Source: Bacteroidota bacterium (lineage in GTDB: Bacteria; Bacteroidota; Bacteroidia; AKYH767-A; OLB10). Taken from it: a DNA stretch of 64,000 bases. The DNA lies in assembly GCA_016722525.1 (NCBI GenBank), contig JADKJB010000001.1, positions 496,001 to 560,000 on the forward strand, in the 5' to 3' direction. The notes below the pieces were generated by a model. The model was given only the letters and a program-made list of their open reading frames with translations, searched no databases and was not told where the DNA came from. This document shows, in pieces, positions 8,752 to 17,391 of this stretch. Every line of letters starts with the position of its first letter. Positions within the stretch are counted from its first letter, which is position 1. Made by a program: the position numbers and the translations under genes.

Positions 8752-9810
8752 ATGAAACTTCATAACAAAATTTTTTTGACCCTTCTATCATCTGCAATCT
8801 CCCTTATTTCATGCAACAGCAAACAAACCAAACAGGAAGAACAAGTTGTCAATAATTACTATATAAATACTGATGAAGGAGTTCAAACCGGTGGCATAAA
8901 AGTTATTACTATCGACACACCTAAAGGTAAATTCAAAGTGTGGACAAAGCGAATTGGAAATAATCCTAAAATTAAATTATTACTACTCAACGGTGGGCCA
9001 GGTGCTACGCATGAATATTTTGAAGCAATGGAAAGTTTTTTACCAGCAGAGGGAATTGAATTTATTTACTATGATCAATTAGGGTGTGGAAATTCCGATA
9101 ACCCTAATGATACCGCAATGTGGGACCTTGCCCGTTTCGTCGAAGAAGTTGAGCAGGTACGACAGGCACTGAATTTGACTAAGGATAATTTTTATTTGCT
9201 GGGCCATTCGTGGGGTGGTATTCTTGCCATGCAGTATGCTTTAAAGTATCAGACACAATTAAAAGGTTTAATAATTTCAAATATGATGAGCAGTGCTCCA
9301 GCCTATGGGAAATATGCTGATGAGGTTCTTGCCAAGCAAATGGACCCTTCTGTGTTGGCTGAAATACGGGAGATTGAAGCTAAAAAGGATTACACAAATC
9401 CGAGATATATGGAATTGCTCTATCCTAATTTTTACACGCAACATATTCTTCGTATGGGACTCGAACTATGGCCTGAACCGGTGAATCGTTCTTTTGCTAA
9501 ATTGAATCAATCATTATATGTTTCAATGCAGGGTCCAAGTGAATTTGGTATTTCAGGTAAACTTGCAAATTGGGATATTACTGACTCCCTAAAAAATATT
9601 ACAGTTCCTACTTTAGTAATTGGCGCTCAGCACGACACTATGGATCCTGAACATATGAAATGGATGTCGAAAGAAGTGAAAAATGGCTCTTATCTTTATT
9701 GCGAAAACGGTAGCCACATGAGCATGTATGATGATCAGCAAACTTACATGAACGGAATAATAAAGTTCATGAAAAGTGTAAATGAAGGGTCATTGAAAAT
9801 AGAGTTGTAA
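8752..9810 (+). CDS. proline iminopeptidase-like alpha/beta hydrolase, lipoprotein
   Basis: 352 residues. A lipobox (SLISC) is near residue 21. The catalytic core has NGGPGATHEYF (oxyanion region), IEFIYYDQLGCGNSD, the nucleophile elbow GHSWGG with Ser at about 153, an acid residue in GAQHDTMDP and the histidine in NGSHMSMYD. The NGGPG and DQxGxGxS motifs are characteristic of proline iminopeptidases of peptidase family S33, which release N-terminal proline. Lipidation suggests it works in the periplasm or on the outer membrane on imported or exported peptides. Confidence 0.88.
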   Translation: MKLHNKIFLTLLSSAISLISCNSKQTKQEEQVVNNYYINTDEGVQTGGIKVITIDTPKGKFKVWTKRIGNNPKIKLLLLNGGPGATHEYFEAMESFLPAEGIEFIYYDQLGCGNSDNPNDTAMWDLARFVEEVEQVRQALNLTKDNFYLLGHSWGGILAMQYALKYQTQLKGLIISNMMSSAPAYGKYADEVLAKQMDPSVLAEIREIEAKKDYTNPRYMELLYPNFYTQHILRMGLELWPEPVNRSFAKLNQSLYVSMQGPSEFGISGKLANWDITDSLKNITVPTLVIGAQHDTMDPEHMKWMSKEVKNGSYLYCENGSHMSMYDDQQTYMNGIIKFMKSVNEGSLKIEL

Positions 9811-9850
9811 TTCATCAATAACTATTGGTGTATTAATTCGGGCGGCCGGG

Positions 9851-9974
9851 CGGGCTATCCGCTCTACTCCCTTGCGTTTTTTTATATTGCAATGCCGACA
9901 GTTCAATACAATTCTTCAATGGGAGTAATTTCTTCTGCTCCAGGCAAGGGGGTGCCGCTGCTATCCCTGCCGCA
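9851..9974. repeat. GC-rich intergenic element with long-range inverted arms
   Basis: A GC-rich island in otherwise AT-rich sequence. CGGGCTATCCGCT begins at 9851 and GCCGCTGCTATCCCTGCC at 9954, sharing the direct repeat GCTATCC (9854-9860 and 9960-9966). Inside these lie complementary arms CTCCCTTGC (9867-9875) and GCAAGGGGG (9944-9952), pairing over nine bases with one G-T. It could fold into a hairpin with an AT-rich loop of about 70 bases. There is no open reading frame. From memory, similar elements recur between genes of other Bacteroidota, but this was not checked. Confidence 0.5.
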
Positions 9975-10098
9975 AATGGTAATTCACCGTACCACCTGAA
10001 TCTCATTTACTTTCCGATATTTATTTTTTTTGTTTATCTTTATTGCCATTGGATGAGGTTCCATAAAAGGACATAAATTGTTAAACAGGTTTGTGAGC

Positions 10099-12240
10099 AT
10101 GAATACTAAAATTTGTACCTGTTTTGCAGGAATCATTTTTTTACTTCTTTCATTTTTTTCATCAGTCCGAGGTCAGGGGTTGGAATGGGCTGTTGGTTTC
10201 GGATCTTCCTATCAAAATTTCGGACTCAACATTGCCGGCGATTTTGTGGCAGTGGATGATAGTGGGAATGTATTTATAACAGGTTTGTATCTTGATAGTG
10301 TTGACTTTGATCCGGGTCCAGGAGTTACTTTAATGGTTCCGCAAGGGAATGATGCATTCATAGTTAAACTAGATGCTTCAGGAAATTTTGTTTGGGTGAA
10401 AACATTTACTGGCTCAGGATCTCTTGAGCCCGACGAACTGATATTTGATCATCAGGGAAATTTACTTTTAACAGGTCGTTTTATATACGATGTCGATTTC
10501 GATCCTGGACCTGCTACCGCCATTGAAACCGTTTCAAATGTAAAACGATTTGCATTGGTAAAACTTACCTCCGATGGCGATTTAATTTGGTATCGGATTT
10601 CGGAACCATCATTACCAATGGGTTGGGGCGCATCTATTGTAACTAATATTCAAAATGAAATTTTTGTTCTGGGAACTTTTGTTTTTCAGGGCGATGTCGA
10701 TCCCGGACCAGGTGTTTATACAATTGTTGCCGACACTTCCAATCAAATATATGTTATGAAACTTGATAGCTTCGGAAATTTTGTTTGGGTAAAAACCACT
10801 TCTGGTATTTACAATTCCTATGTGAGACCAAATGATTTAAAAATGGATTCGCAAGGGTCCATTTACGTGACCGGTTGGTTTAGAGATTCTGTCGATTTTG
10901 ATCCCGGTGTTGCTGAAAACTACATGGTTGGAGCCGGTTATAGCGATGCATTTTACTGAAATTGGATTCAACTGGAAGTTTTATTTGGGCGCAATCTTTT
11001 GGTGGCAATGCACAATTTGCAGTAGATCAAATATCTGCTATCGCATTTGATAATTCCAACTTTGTTTATATTACCGGATCATTCAGAGGGGTAGTTGATT
11101 TTGATTATGGTCCGGGTACTAATACGTTGAGCTCTCCAAACTCTGAAAGTGTATTCTTTGGAAAACTCGACTCCAATGGATTTCTGCAGTGGGTGCGTAG
11201 CTTACCCGACTCCTACTATTCGAGAGGGGTGGGTATAACTATTGATTGTGCCGGCTCTGTCTATCTCAATGGCATGTTCGGTGGCACTTTGGATCTTGAT
11301 CCCGGTACAGGAACGCAATTGGTTAGCAGTAGTTTTCGGGAAGGTTTTTTGGGGAAATACACTCCTATTGGTGATTTGATTTGGGCTTTTCCCACAGGCG
11401 GTTTAATTAATGATGAGTATATCACATTGATTCAGGATTCCTATGGGTACGTTTATGCCTATGGTTATTGTCAGGATTCCATCGACCTTGACCCCGGACC
11501 AGGCACCAGTATATTTGCTGCCAACAACCAACAAGGTGTATTTGTTCAAAAATTCTCCGGATGTTCCTGTTATAACCAAAGCGATCATGTATGCTCAGGC
11601 AGTGATTATACTTTTCCTGATGGAGTAACAATACAAAATATACTATCTCAAATAGTACACACCAGTATTTTCCCAACAGGAAGCGCATGCGACAGTGTAA
11701 TTATTACTTCATTAACAGTGGATAGTCTTCCAATTGTGCAGTTAGATGCTTTTAATACCGACACAATTTGTATTAACTCTCCTCCAATAGCACTTCCATC
11801 AGGAACGCCTGTCGGAGGTACATATTCAGGTTCAGGAGTTTTGGGTTCTCTTTTTAATCCGGGGTTGCTTTCACCAGGAAACTATTTCGTGTATTATACC
11901 TATATGGATTTAAATCAATGTGAAAATACGGATTCCACATCGATTGCTGTAGACTTATGCTCCGGAGAATCAGAGGATAATGAATTAGGGAATTTCAGGC
12001 TGTTTCCAAATCCCGTGAATGATGAAATGACTATTGAATTGATAAATGCACAATCACAAAATACTACAATTGAAATTTATAATATTTACGGGCAACGGGT
12101 TTTGGAATTGTATTCAAACAAAGTAGATTCTTACAAATGGAAAATGAAATTTAACTTGAGTGGTTTGCCTGATGGGGTTTATATGATTTCCGTTAAAGGG
12201 AAATTTTATAGCCAGCAAAAAACTCATTAAAACTCGCTAA
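10099..12240 (+). CDS. T9SS-exported DFDPGPG-repeat protein, two frameshifts
   Basis: The ATG at 10099 starts a signal peptide ending VRGQ; a TTG at 10078 is upstream. About seven repeats carry a calcium-loop-like motif (VDFDPGPG, VDPGPG, LDLDPGTG, IDLDPGPG), each preceded by GNxxxTGxF, suggesting a beta-propeller. The frame breaks at the TTTT run 10951-10954 (one T missing before LKLDSTGSF). A second break at the A run 12217-12222 changes the end from QKTH to QKLIKTR, the basic tail usual for T9SS type A domains. With both repaired the gene is 714 codons. The sorting domain has LFPNPVNDEM and LPDGVYMISV. Confidence 0.82.
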
Positions 12241-12292
12241 AATCAGATTGACAATTTAATTTTAAATACATTAAAAATTAAATATACATTTT

Positions 12293-13036
12293 ATGGAAAG
12301 AATTGAAATATTTCGCGAAAAATTTGTATTCGTTTTTACCACAATTTTAATCACTATTGGATTAATTTGCAAAGAAAGATTTGAAAGTTTCTGGGAGGCC
12401 CATTCTTTCGATTTTCATCAAGAAGTATTTTATCTTGTTGTAGTTGCATTGGGTGCATTAATAGCAGAAATTGGCGCAAAACCAATTGTCGATATAATTT
12501 TGAAATCAAAGCGAATCAGAAAAATAGTTTCTGGTTCAAATTTTATTGAAGGCTATTGGTTTTACAGACATGGCAAAAGCAAAGAAGACGAAAACAGAGA
12601 TTCCATTTTCTTAAGTGATGCTTTAGCTGAAATGATGTACAATCCGGTTTCTAAAAAACTAGAAATGGCTGTTTATCGGCACAGACCAGAGATTCACATA
12701 TTTAACTCAAATTCAAAAACTCTTAAGTTTGATGAAAAAGACAAGTCTTACCTCAATCACTTTATTTACATCAATCGCAATGTATCTCTTGAGCATGTAA
12801 ATGGATTTGCTGTTGGTCACTATACGTCTGATTCTGAGAGTGATGGGAAAATTTATAGATTTACTGGTACTTTGTATATTACAGGTGATGATGGTAAGAG
12901 AATGGTAATTTTGCAAGAAGGAAATAAAATTGATGAGGAAGTAAAAAAATTTAAATCAACCTATAAAGGACCTATAGCAGAATGGAGAGAAGCTTTTCTA
13001 AAAATGAAATTAAGTCTGAATGACTCCCTACTATAA
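12293..13036 (+). CDS. two-TM protein with beta-rich cytoplasmic domain, unknown function
   Basis: 247 residues. Two hydrophobic helices lie at about residues 11-28 and 42-62, followed by a basic stretch and a soluble domain (about 80-225). That domain opens with SNFIEGYWFYRH and has alternating hydrophobic strands, such as KLEMAVYRH, HVNGFAVGHYTS and YRFTGTLYITG, as in a small beta-barrel. There is no signal peptide cleavage site, lipobox or catalytic motif. The two-helix plus beta-barrel plan resembles the CBASS effector Cap15, but no cyclase gene is nearby and sequence similarity cannot be shown here. Confidence 0.65.
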   Translation: MERIEIFREKFVFVFTTILITIGLICKERFESFWEAHSFDFHQEVFYLVVVALGALIAEIGAKPIVDIILKSKRIRKIVSGSNFIEGYWFYRHGKSKEDENRDSIFLSDALAEMMYNPVSKKLEMAVYRHRPEIHIFNSNSKTLKFDEKDKSYLNHFIYINRNVSLEHVNGFAVGHYTSDSESDGKIYRFTGTLYITGDDGKRMVILQEGNKIDEEVKKFKSTYKGPIAEWREAFLKMKLSLNDSLL

Positions 13037-13138
13037 TCCCTCCCCTTTTTGAAAAACAGCATACTTTCTTTGCAATTGAACTGTTAGAGTTTATGGATTA
13101 TAAAAGAATACTACTAGAAATTTTGAATTAATAAGTAG

Positions 13139-13980
13139 ATGAGGGCTATTTTGATGTTTGTTTGCGTTTGTTTATTGGCCTGTCGCAATTCTGATCTGGC
13201 TCAATTGGAAAGCCATATCGATTCCACTTCATCCATTTTACAAAATGCAAATAGTACATTTGGTAAGGAAGTTGCAGATTCGATTTCGCCGATAGTTCAA
13301 ACGAAATCGCAAGCCAAAGTGATTTATCAAACAAGGGTTTTAAGAACACAGGAGGGGGTGAGTGATGCTAATTTAAATGGCAAAGCAATTTTAATACAAT
13401 TGGATGTATCCAAAAATATTTATATTAAATATCCTGATACTATTATAGGTTTCCTAAATCAGTATTATACCAGCCAGAGCCCCACTTTCCCAGATCCATA
13501 GCCGATGATTTTGAACATGGAGTTTCAACAGAGCACATTCATTTTCCTACTTTAAAATTTGTTGTAGAACTTTTTGAGAACGAAAATGAAACCAAACCCT
13601 ATAAAACAGTTTATCATACAATATTCAACGAGGCAGATTCAAAAAAATCTGAAATGATTCAAGAGGAACAAGTCTATGAAAATGTTGATGCAATGCCGGT
13701 TATCGCTAACAGCAATGAAGAAATAAGGACTTACATTGAAAATCATGTGTCAACACCTCAAAAAGTAAAAAATGGTGAAGTTTCAGGAATTAGCTGGTTA
13801 ACTTTTATTGTAGAAAAGGATGGAAGTGTTTCTAATTTGAGAATTGAAAAAGATTTTATCAACTGTAAAGAATGTGACATCGAAGTACTGAGGGTTGCGA
13901 ATTCATTACCAAAGTTAAATCCCGGAAAAATGAATGGTAATGTTGTACGGGTAAAAATATTTCAGGGATTTCGATTTTAA
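13139..13980 (+). CDS. lipoprotein with TonB C-terminal domain, one-base frameshift
   Basis: The N-terminal part has a lipobox (VCLLAC, lipidated Cys about 15). It loses frame around 13475-13495, just before a TAG at 13499. The next frame continues IADDFEHGVSTEH and ends with a TonB_C-like domain: VYENVDAMP, FIVEKDGSVSNLRIEKD, VLRVANSLPKLNPGKMNG and VRVKIFQGFRF. Adding one base gives 843 bases and 280 residues. TonB_C domains normally contact TonB-dependent receptors, but here the domain is on a lipidated protein with no TM anchor, so the partner is unclear. The missing base probably lies in the CCCC or TTTCCC stretch. Confidence 0.75.
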
Positions 13981-14113
13981 TTTTTGTTGACTCACCTGTT
14001 TTTTAATTGCTTTTGAGAATTAAGTGTTAAGTTTGTTGAAAATTTAGATTTCCAAAGTCCCACATTTTTCGTACAGAAATAGTTCATCCAAAAAGTACAC
14101 TTAATACTAGTAA

Positions 14114-15142
14114 ATGATTATGCTGCAAAAACAACTCGCACTCACCAACGAACAAACCTCTCCACTCTTTCGAATTATGTGGGCCTATAATGTAAATGAG
14201 CCTACCAGAAGAAATTTTGATAATAATATTTGTGCATTTCATATTGGAAAAGGATTGGTGCTTTCTGTAGCACACAACATAAGAGCAGAGGCACCGGTAG
14301 TTAAATCCCTGGATGAGGCAATTTATGCAACTCATATTGCTCCTCATTTAAGTGCCGATCAAATTATTCTTTTCAGTCGCTGCTATGTACATGATCCTGT
14401 AACCAACAAAAGGTATCTCCATATTGCAAATCAGGGTGATTTTCAAAATGTGACAAACGCACTTCGGCAAATTAATTTCGATACCCGTTGGATAACTCTC
14501 ACAGAGCGGAATATATGTAAACCGCATTTAATTATACAATTTAAGGATCCACTTTTCTACAATGACAAAAAGTTAGATGCTCATTTTACTGACAAGACCT
14601 ATTTCGCTGAACCCTCATTAAGCAGACATACCTATATTGTAGAATTGGAATTAGTGGAAGCTTTTTATAGTGAAGACATTGCATTGTACAGAATTGTCCA
14701 TACCCATACCGACATCATCAATAGGATTCCATCCCTGGAAATTGATTTTTCATTGTTGGGCGATGATCAGCAGAATTACTATTGTCTGCAGAGCTCCCCA
14801 GGTGGTTTTTTAGGAAGACTCATCAACAAGGCTCAAATTGAGGGCTACCTCGATCATCACGGCACCTTTGGCGATCGCTTTGGTGGCAACTATACAATTG
14901 AAGGATTAAGATATCTTATAAAAGGATATTTCCGATTTGGATCATCCGGGGCACCGTATATATATTATGATAGCCAAAGTGGGAAGTTCAAAGCAAACGC
15001 CGTACAAAGTGAAGCTTGTCCGTTGCAGCTTTCCATCAACAATAACCGTGAAGGCAATTTTCAATTTGTAAATGCATTGGCATCTCCATTAAGCATTGTA
15101 GAGAACAGATTGCGCAAATATCTGGCAGCAATTCCAAGTTGA
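14114..15142 (+). CDS. trypsin-like serine protease-fold protein, apparently cytoplasmic
   Basis: 342 residues with no signal peptide, lipobox or membrane helix. A chymotrypsin-like triad can be read: His54 in LSVAHNI (compare TAAHC), Asp188 in SEDIALYRI (compare DIALL) and Ser278 in FGSSGAPYIY (compare GDSGGP). GKGLVLSVAH gives the strand before the histidine. The region between His and Asp is longer than in trypsin. Bacterial trypsin-like proteins are usually exported, so an intracellular one would be unusual and similar to protease modules in some defence systems. No partner gene is recognisable on either side. Family assignment is my reading of motifs. Confidence 0.62.
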   Translation: MIMLQKQLALTNEQTSPLFRIMWAYNVNEPTRRNFDNNICAFHIGKGLVLSVAHNIRAEAPVVKSLDEAIYATHIAPHLSADQIILFSRCYVHDPVTNKRYLHIANQGDFQNVTNALRQINFDTRWITLTERNICKPHLIIQFKDPLFYNDKKLDAHFTDKTYFAEPSLSRHTYIVELELVEAFYSEDIALYRIVHTHTDIINRIPSLEIDFSLLGDDQQNYYCLQSSPGGFLGRLINKAQIEGYLDHHGTFGDRFGGNYTIEGLRYLIKGYFRFGSSGAPYIYYDSQSGKFKANAVQSEACPLQLSINNNREGNFQFVNALASPLSIVENRLRKYLAAIPS

Positions 15143-15307
15143 TTTCATGATAATTACAATGAAGGAATGATTTTATTGACTATTAAAATATTAGAGGCCT
15201 ATAAACCATGTAATAAATTTTTTGTTTAATTTGATTTACTGCTCACGGTCTTATTCTGTCGGTTTGAACTTCAATTCAAAAGCAGAGATTAAAAAGTATA
15301 AACTTCT

Positions 15308-15784
15308 ATGAATACTACAAAACAAATCGCAAAGCATTTCAGAGAAGTGCATTTTGGAGGCAACTGGACGAGCTCCAATCTTAAAGAACAGTTGTCGGAT
15401 GTAACCTGGATACAAGCAACAACAAAAATTCATTCGTTCAATACGATAGCAACATTAGCGTTTCACATTAATTACTATGTTGCGGCTATTTTAAGAATTT
15501 TGCAAAGTGAAGATTTAAATGCCAGCGACAAATTGAGTTTTGACCATCCTCCAATAAATAATCAAGCCGATTGGGATAACATGTTAAATAAATTTTGGCA
15601 GGATGCAGAATTATTTGCAACTTTGCTGGAGCAACTTCCTGATGAAAAATTATGGAAAATATTTGCAGACATAAAATATGGCATTTACTTCCGAAATCTC
15701 CTTGGTTTAAATGAACATACACATTATCATCTGGGCCAGATTGTATTATTAAAAAAATTGGTTTTGATGCAGGAAAAAAGTTAA
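15308..15784 (+). CDS. DinB-like / DUF1572 protein
   Basis: 158 residues, all helical in character. IATLAFHINYYVAAIL (His about 53) and EHTHYHLGQIVLLKKL near the C-terminus supply the three histidines expected of the DinB four-helix metal-binding fold. MNTTKQIAKHFREVHFGGNW and LSDVTWIQA match the opening of the DUF1572 branch. DinB relatives include thiol-dependent transferases such as bacillithiol S-transferases, but the substrate of this one is unknown. Cytoplasmic. Confidence 0.78.
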   Translation: MNTTKQIAKHFREVHFGGNWTSSNLKEQLSDVTWIQATTKIHSFNTIATLAFHINYYVAAILRILQSEDLNASDKLSFDHPPINNQADWDNMLNKFWQDAELFATLLEQLPDEKLWKIFADIKYGIYFRNLLGLNEHTHYHLGQIVLLKKLVLMQEKS

Positions 15785-15893
15785 AAGTGTATCTATAGTC
15801 TATTGTTTGGTGCTCGATGGTGTTCCTGCCTTTACCTGCGGGCCTGCCTAATTATTATATTCCTGCCTCGCCGGTCCGACAAGCCTAATTCGT

Positions 15894-15901
15894 TAAATTT
15901 G
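15894..15901 (+). promoter_or_regulatory. -7 box of the M24 peptidase gene
   Basis: TAAATTTG ends nine bases before the ATG at 15910, so transcription from it would leave almost no leader. No -33 element was found. Confidence 0.35.
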
Positions 15902-15909
15902 TTAATTAT

Positions 15910-17211
15910 ATGAACGCAATCTTTACCACCACCGACATTCAACTCCGCAAACAGCGATTAGCTGCAGCCTGGCAGTCAATTTTGTCTAACGACGAAGTTG
16001 TATTAATTCATTCGGGCACACCTATTCAGAAGCCAGGTGGCCTCGACCAGAACTATCCTTTTTTACCGCATCCTTCTTATTTCTGGCTTACCGGAAGGCG
16101 CAGAGAAGGGGAGGTTGTACTCTACAGCAAGAACTCCGGATGGATAGAATTCCAAAAAGCATATACGCGCGATCAATTAGTATGGGAAGGTAACATGCAT
16201 GATCTGCTCGTTGATGACAAAGGGATGGATGTGAGTACTCTGGATGAATATTTAAAGAAGAATAAATTTTCTCAGTTGTATCATCTTGGACAATCCGGTC
16301 AACCGGTTACAGCAGGTAAAACTTTTGATCTCAGAACGGCTCTCGATCAAACACGAAGAAAGAAGGATGCCGCTGAAATTAGATTTATTAAACAACTTGC
16401 CGATATTGCCGGTCATGGTTATGGTGCACTAAAAAAAGCACTTCATCCGGGAATCACTGAGAAAGAAGTGCAGGTAATTTATGAATCAGAAATATTCCGT
16501 AGGGGAGCACAAACAGTCCCGTATGATTCTATTGTGGGAGCAGGAACCAATGCTGCTATTTTACATGCACTGCCAACACAAAGAATTATCAATGAAAATG
16601 AATTCGTATTAGTGGATGCAGGTGTCGATGTGTATGATTATTGCGTGGATATCACCCGAACTTACGGTTCATCAGCAAACATGTCAGCACAACATAAAGC
16701 ACTTTATCAGTTAGTTTATTCAGTACAAATGGAATGTATCGAATTAACAAAGTCAGGGAACTTTTGGCGTGATGTTCATTCAAAAGCGGCTACTCTTTTT
16801 ACTGAGGGACTACTCAGCATGGGAATTCTCAAAGGCAATCTTTCCGATTTAATCGAGAAGCAGGTTATTTCTGTATTCTTCCCTCACGGATTGGGTCACT
16901 TAGTCGGAATACGTGTCAGAGACACCGGGCACGAAGAAAATATTAACCCTAAAACATATTTCGGGGCAAGGTTACGTGTCGATATTCAACTGGAGGAAGG
17001 ACATCTTATCACTGTTGAGCCGGGTGTTTATTTTATAAAGGCCCTTTTGGAAGCAGCAGATACACGCGACCGTTTTAACGCATTTATCAACTGGAACGAA
17101 CTCTCTAAATGGATGCACATCGGTGGGGTTCGTATTGAAGATAACATCCTGGTCACCAAAGAGGGGAATGAAAATTTAACCCAAGTGGTGGAAAAATTGG
17201 CAGATATTTAA
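15910..17211 (+). CDS. M24-family aminopeptidase P-like metallopeptidase
   Basis: 433 residues. The N-terminal third is a creatinase-like domain (AMP_N) with PFLPHPSYFWLTGR. The C-terminal pita-bread domain carries the two-metal site: aspartates in VLVDAGVDVYDYCVDITRTYG (about 236 and 247), His in FPHGLGHLVG (about 326-330), Glu in TVEPGVYF (about 370) and the final Glu in GGVRIEDNILVT. All five ligand positions are present. The family cleaves X-Pro bonds (PepP/PepQ). There is no signal peptide, so it acts in the cytoplasm on peptides. It stands alone between DinB and the DUF4143 ATPase. Confidence 0.9.
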   Translation: MNAIFTTTDIQLRKQRLAAAWQSILSNDEVVLIHSGTPIQKPGGLDQNYPFLPHPSYFWLTGRRREGEVVLYSKNSGWIEFQKAYTRDQLVWEGNMHDLLVDDKGMDVSTLDEYLKKNKFSQLYHLGQSGQPVTAGKTFDLRTALDQTRRKKDAAEIRFIKQLADIAGHGYGALKKALHPGITEKEVQVIYESEIFRRGAQTVPYDSIVGAGTNAAILHALPTQRIINENEFVLVDAGVDVYDYCVDITRTYGSSANMSAQHKALYQLVYSVQMECIELTKSGNFWRDVHSKAATLFTEGLLSMGILKGNLSDLIEKQVISVFFPHGLGHLVGIRVRDTGHEENINPKTYFGARLRVDIQLEEGHLITVEPGVYFIKALLEAADTRDRFNAFINWNELSKWMHIGGVRIEDNILVTKEGNENLTQVVEKLADI

Positions 17212-17273
17212 GTAAACTTTTTCCTTTTGAATTGCTTTTTAATGGCACTATTTCACCGTTTTAAGTAACCCTA

Positions 17274-17333
17274 TTCACCAAATATAGTAATAATTGGTGA
17301 ATATATTCACCAAAAATAGCTATATTTGGTGAA
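17274..17333 (+). promoter_or_regulatory. double palindromic operator overlapping a -7 box
   Basis: Two inverted repeats of TTCACCAA with TTGGTGAA lie in tandem: arms at 17274-17281 with 17294-17301, and 17306-17313 with 17326-17333. Both are 28 bases long and their starts are 32 bases apart, close to three helical turns, so bound dimers would sit on one face of the DNA. The spacers also resemble each other (atatag / aaatag). TATATTTG (17321-17328), a -7 box, overlaps the last arm, which suggests repression of the ATPase gene that starts 58 bases downstream. The binding protein is unknown. Confidence 0.55.
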
Positions 17334-17391
17334 TTAAAATCTTACTTGCACATTCATAAACCAGTTTATGCATTGGAAATCTATAAATTAA

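Noticed and set aside
14114..15784. A CBASS or other named anti-phage system
   Set aside because: A trypsin-like protein and a two-TM protein are present but there is no cyclase, STING, NLR or TIR gene.
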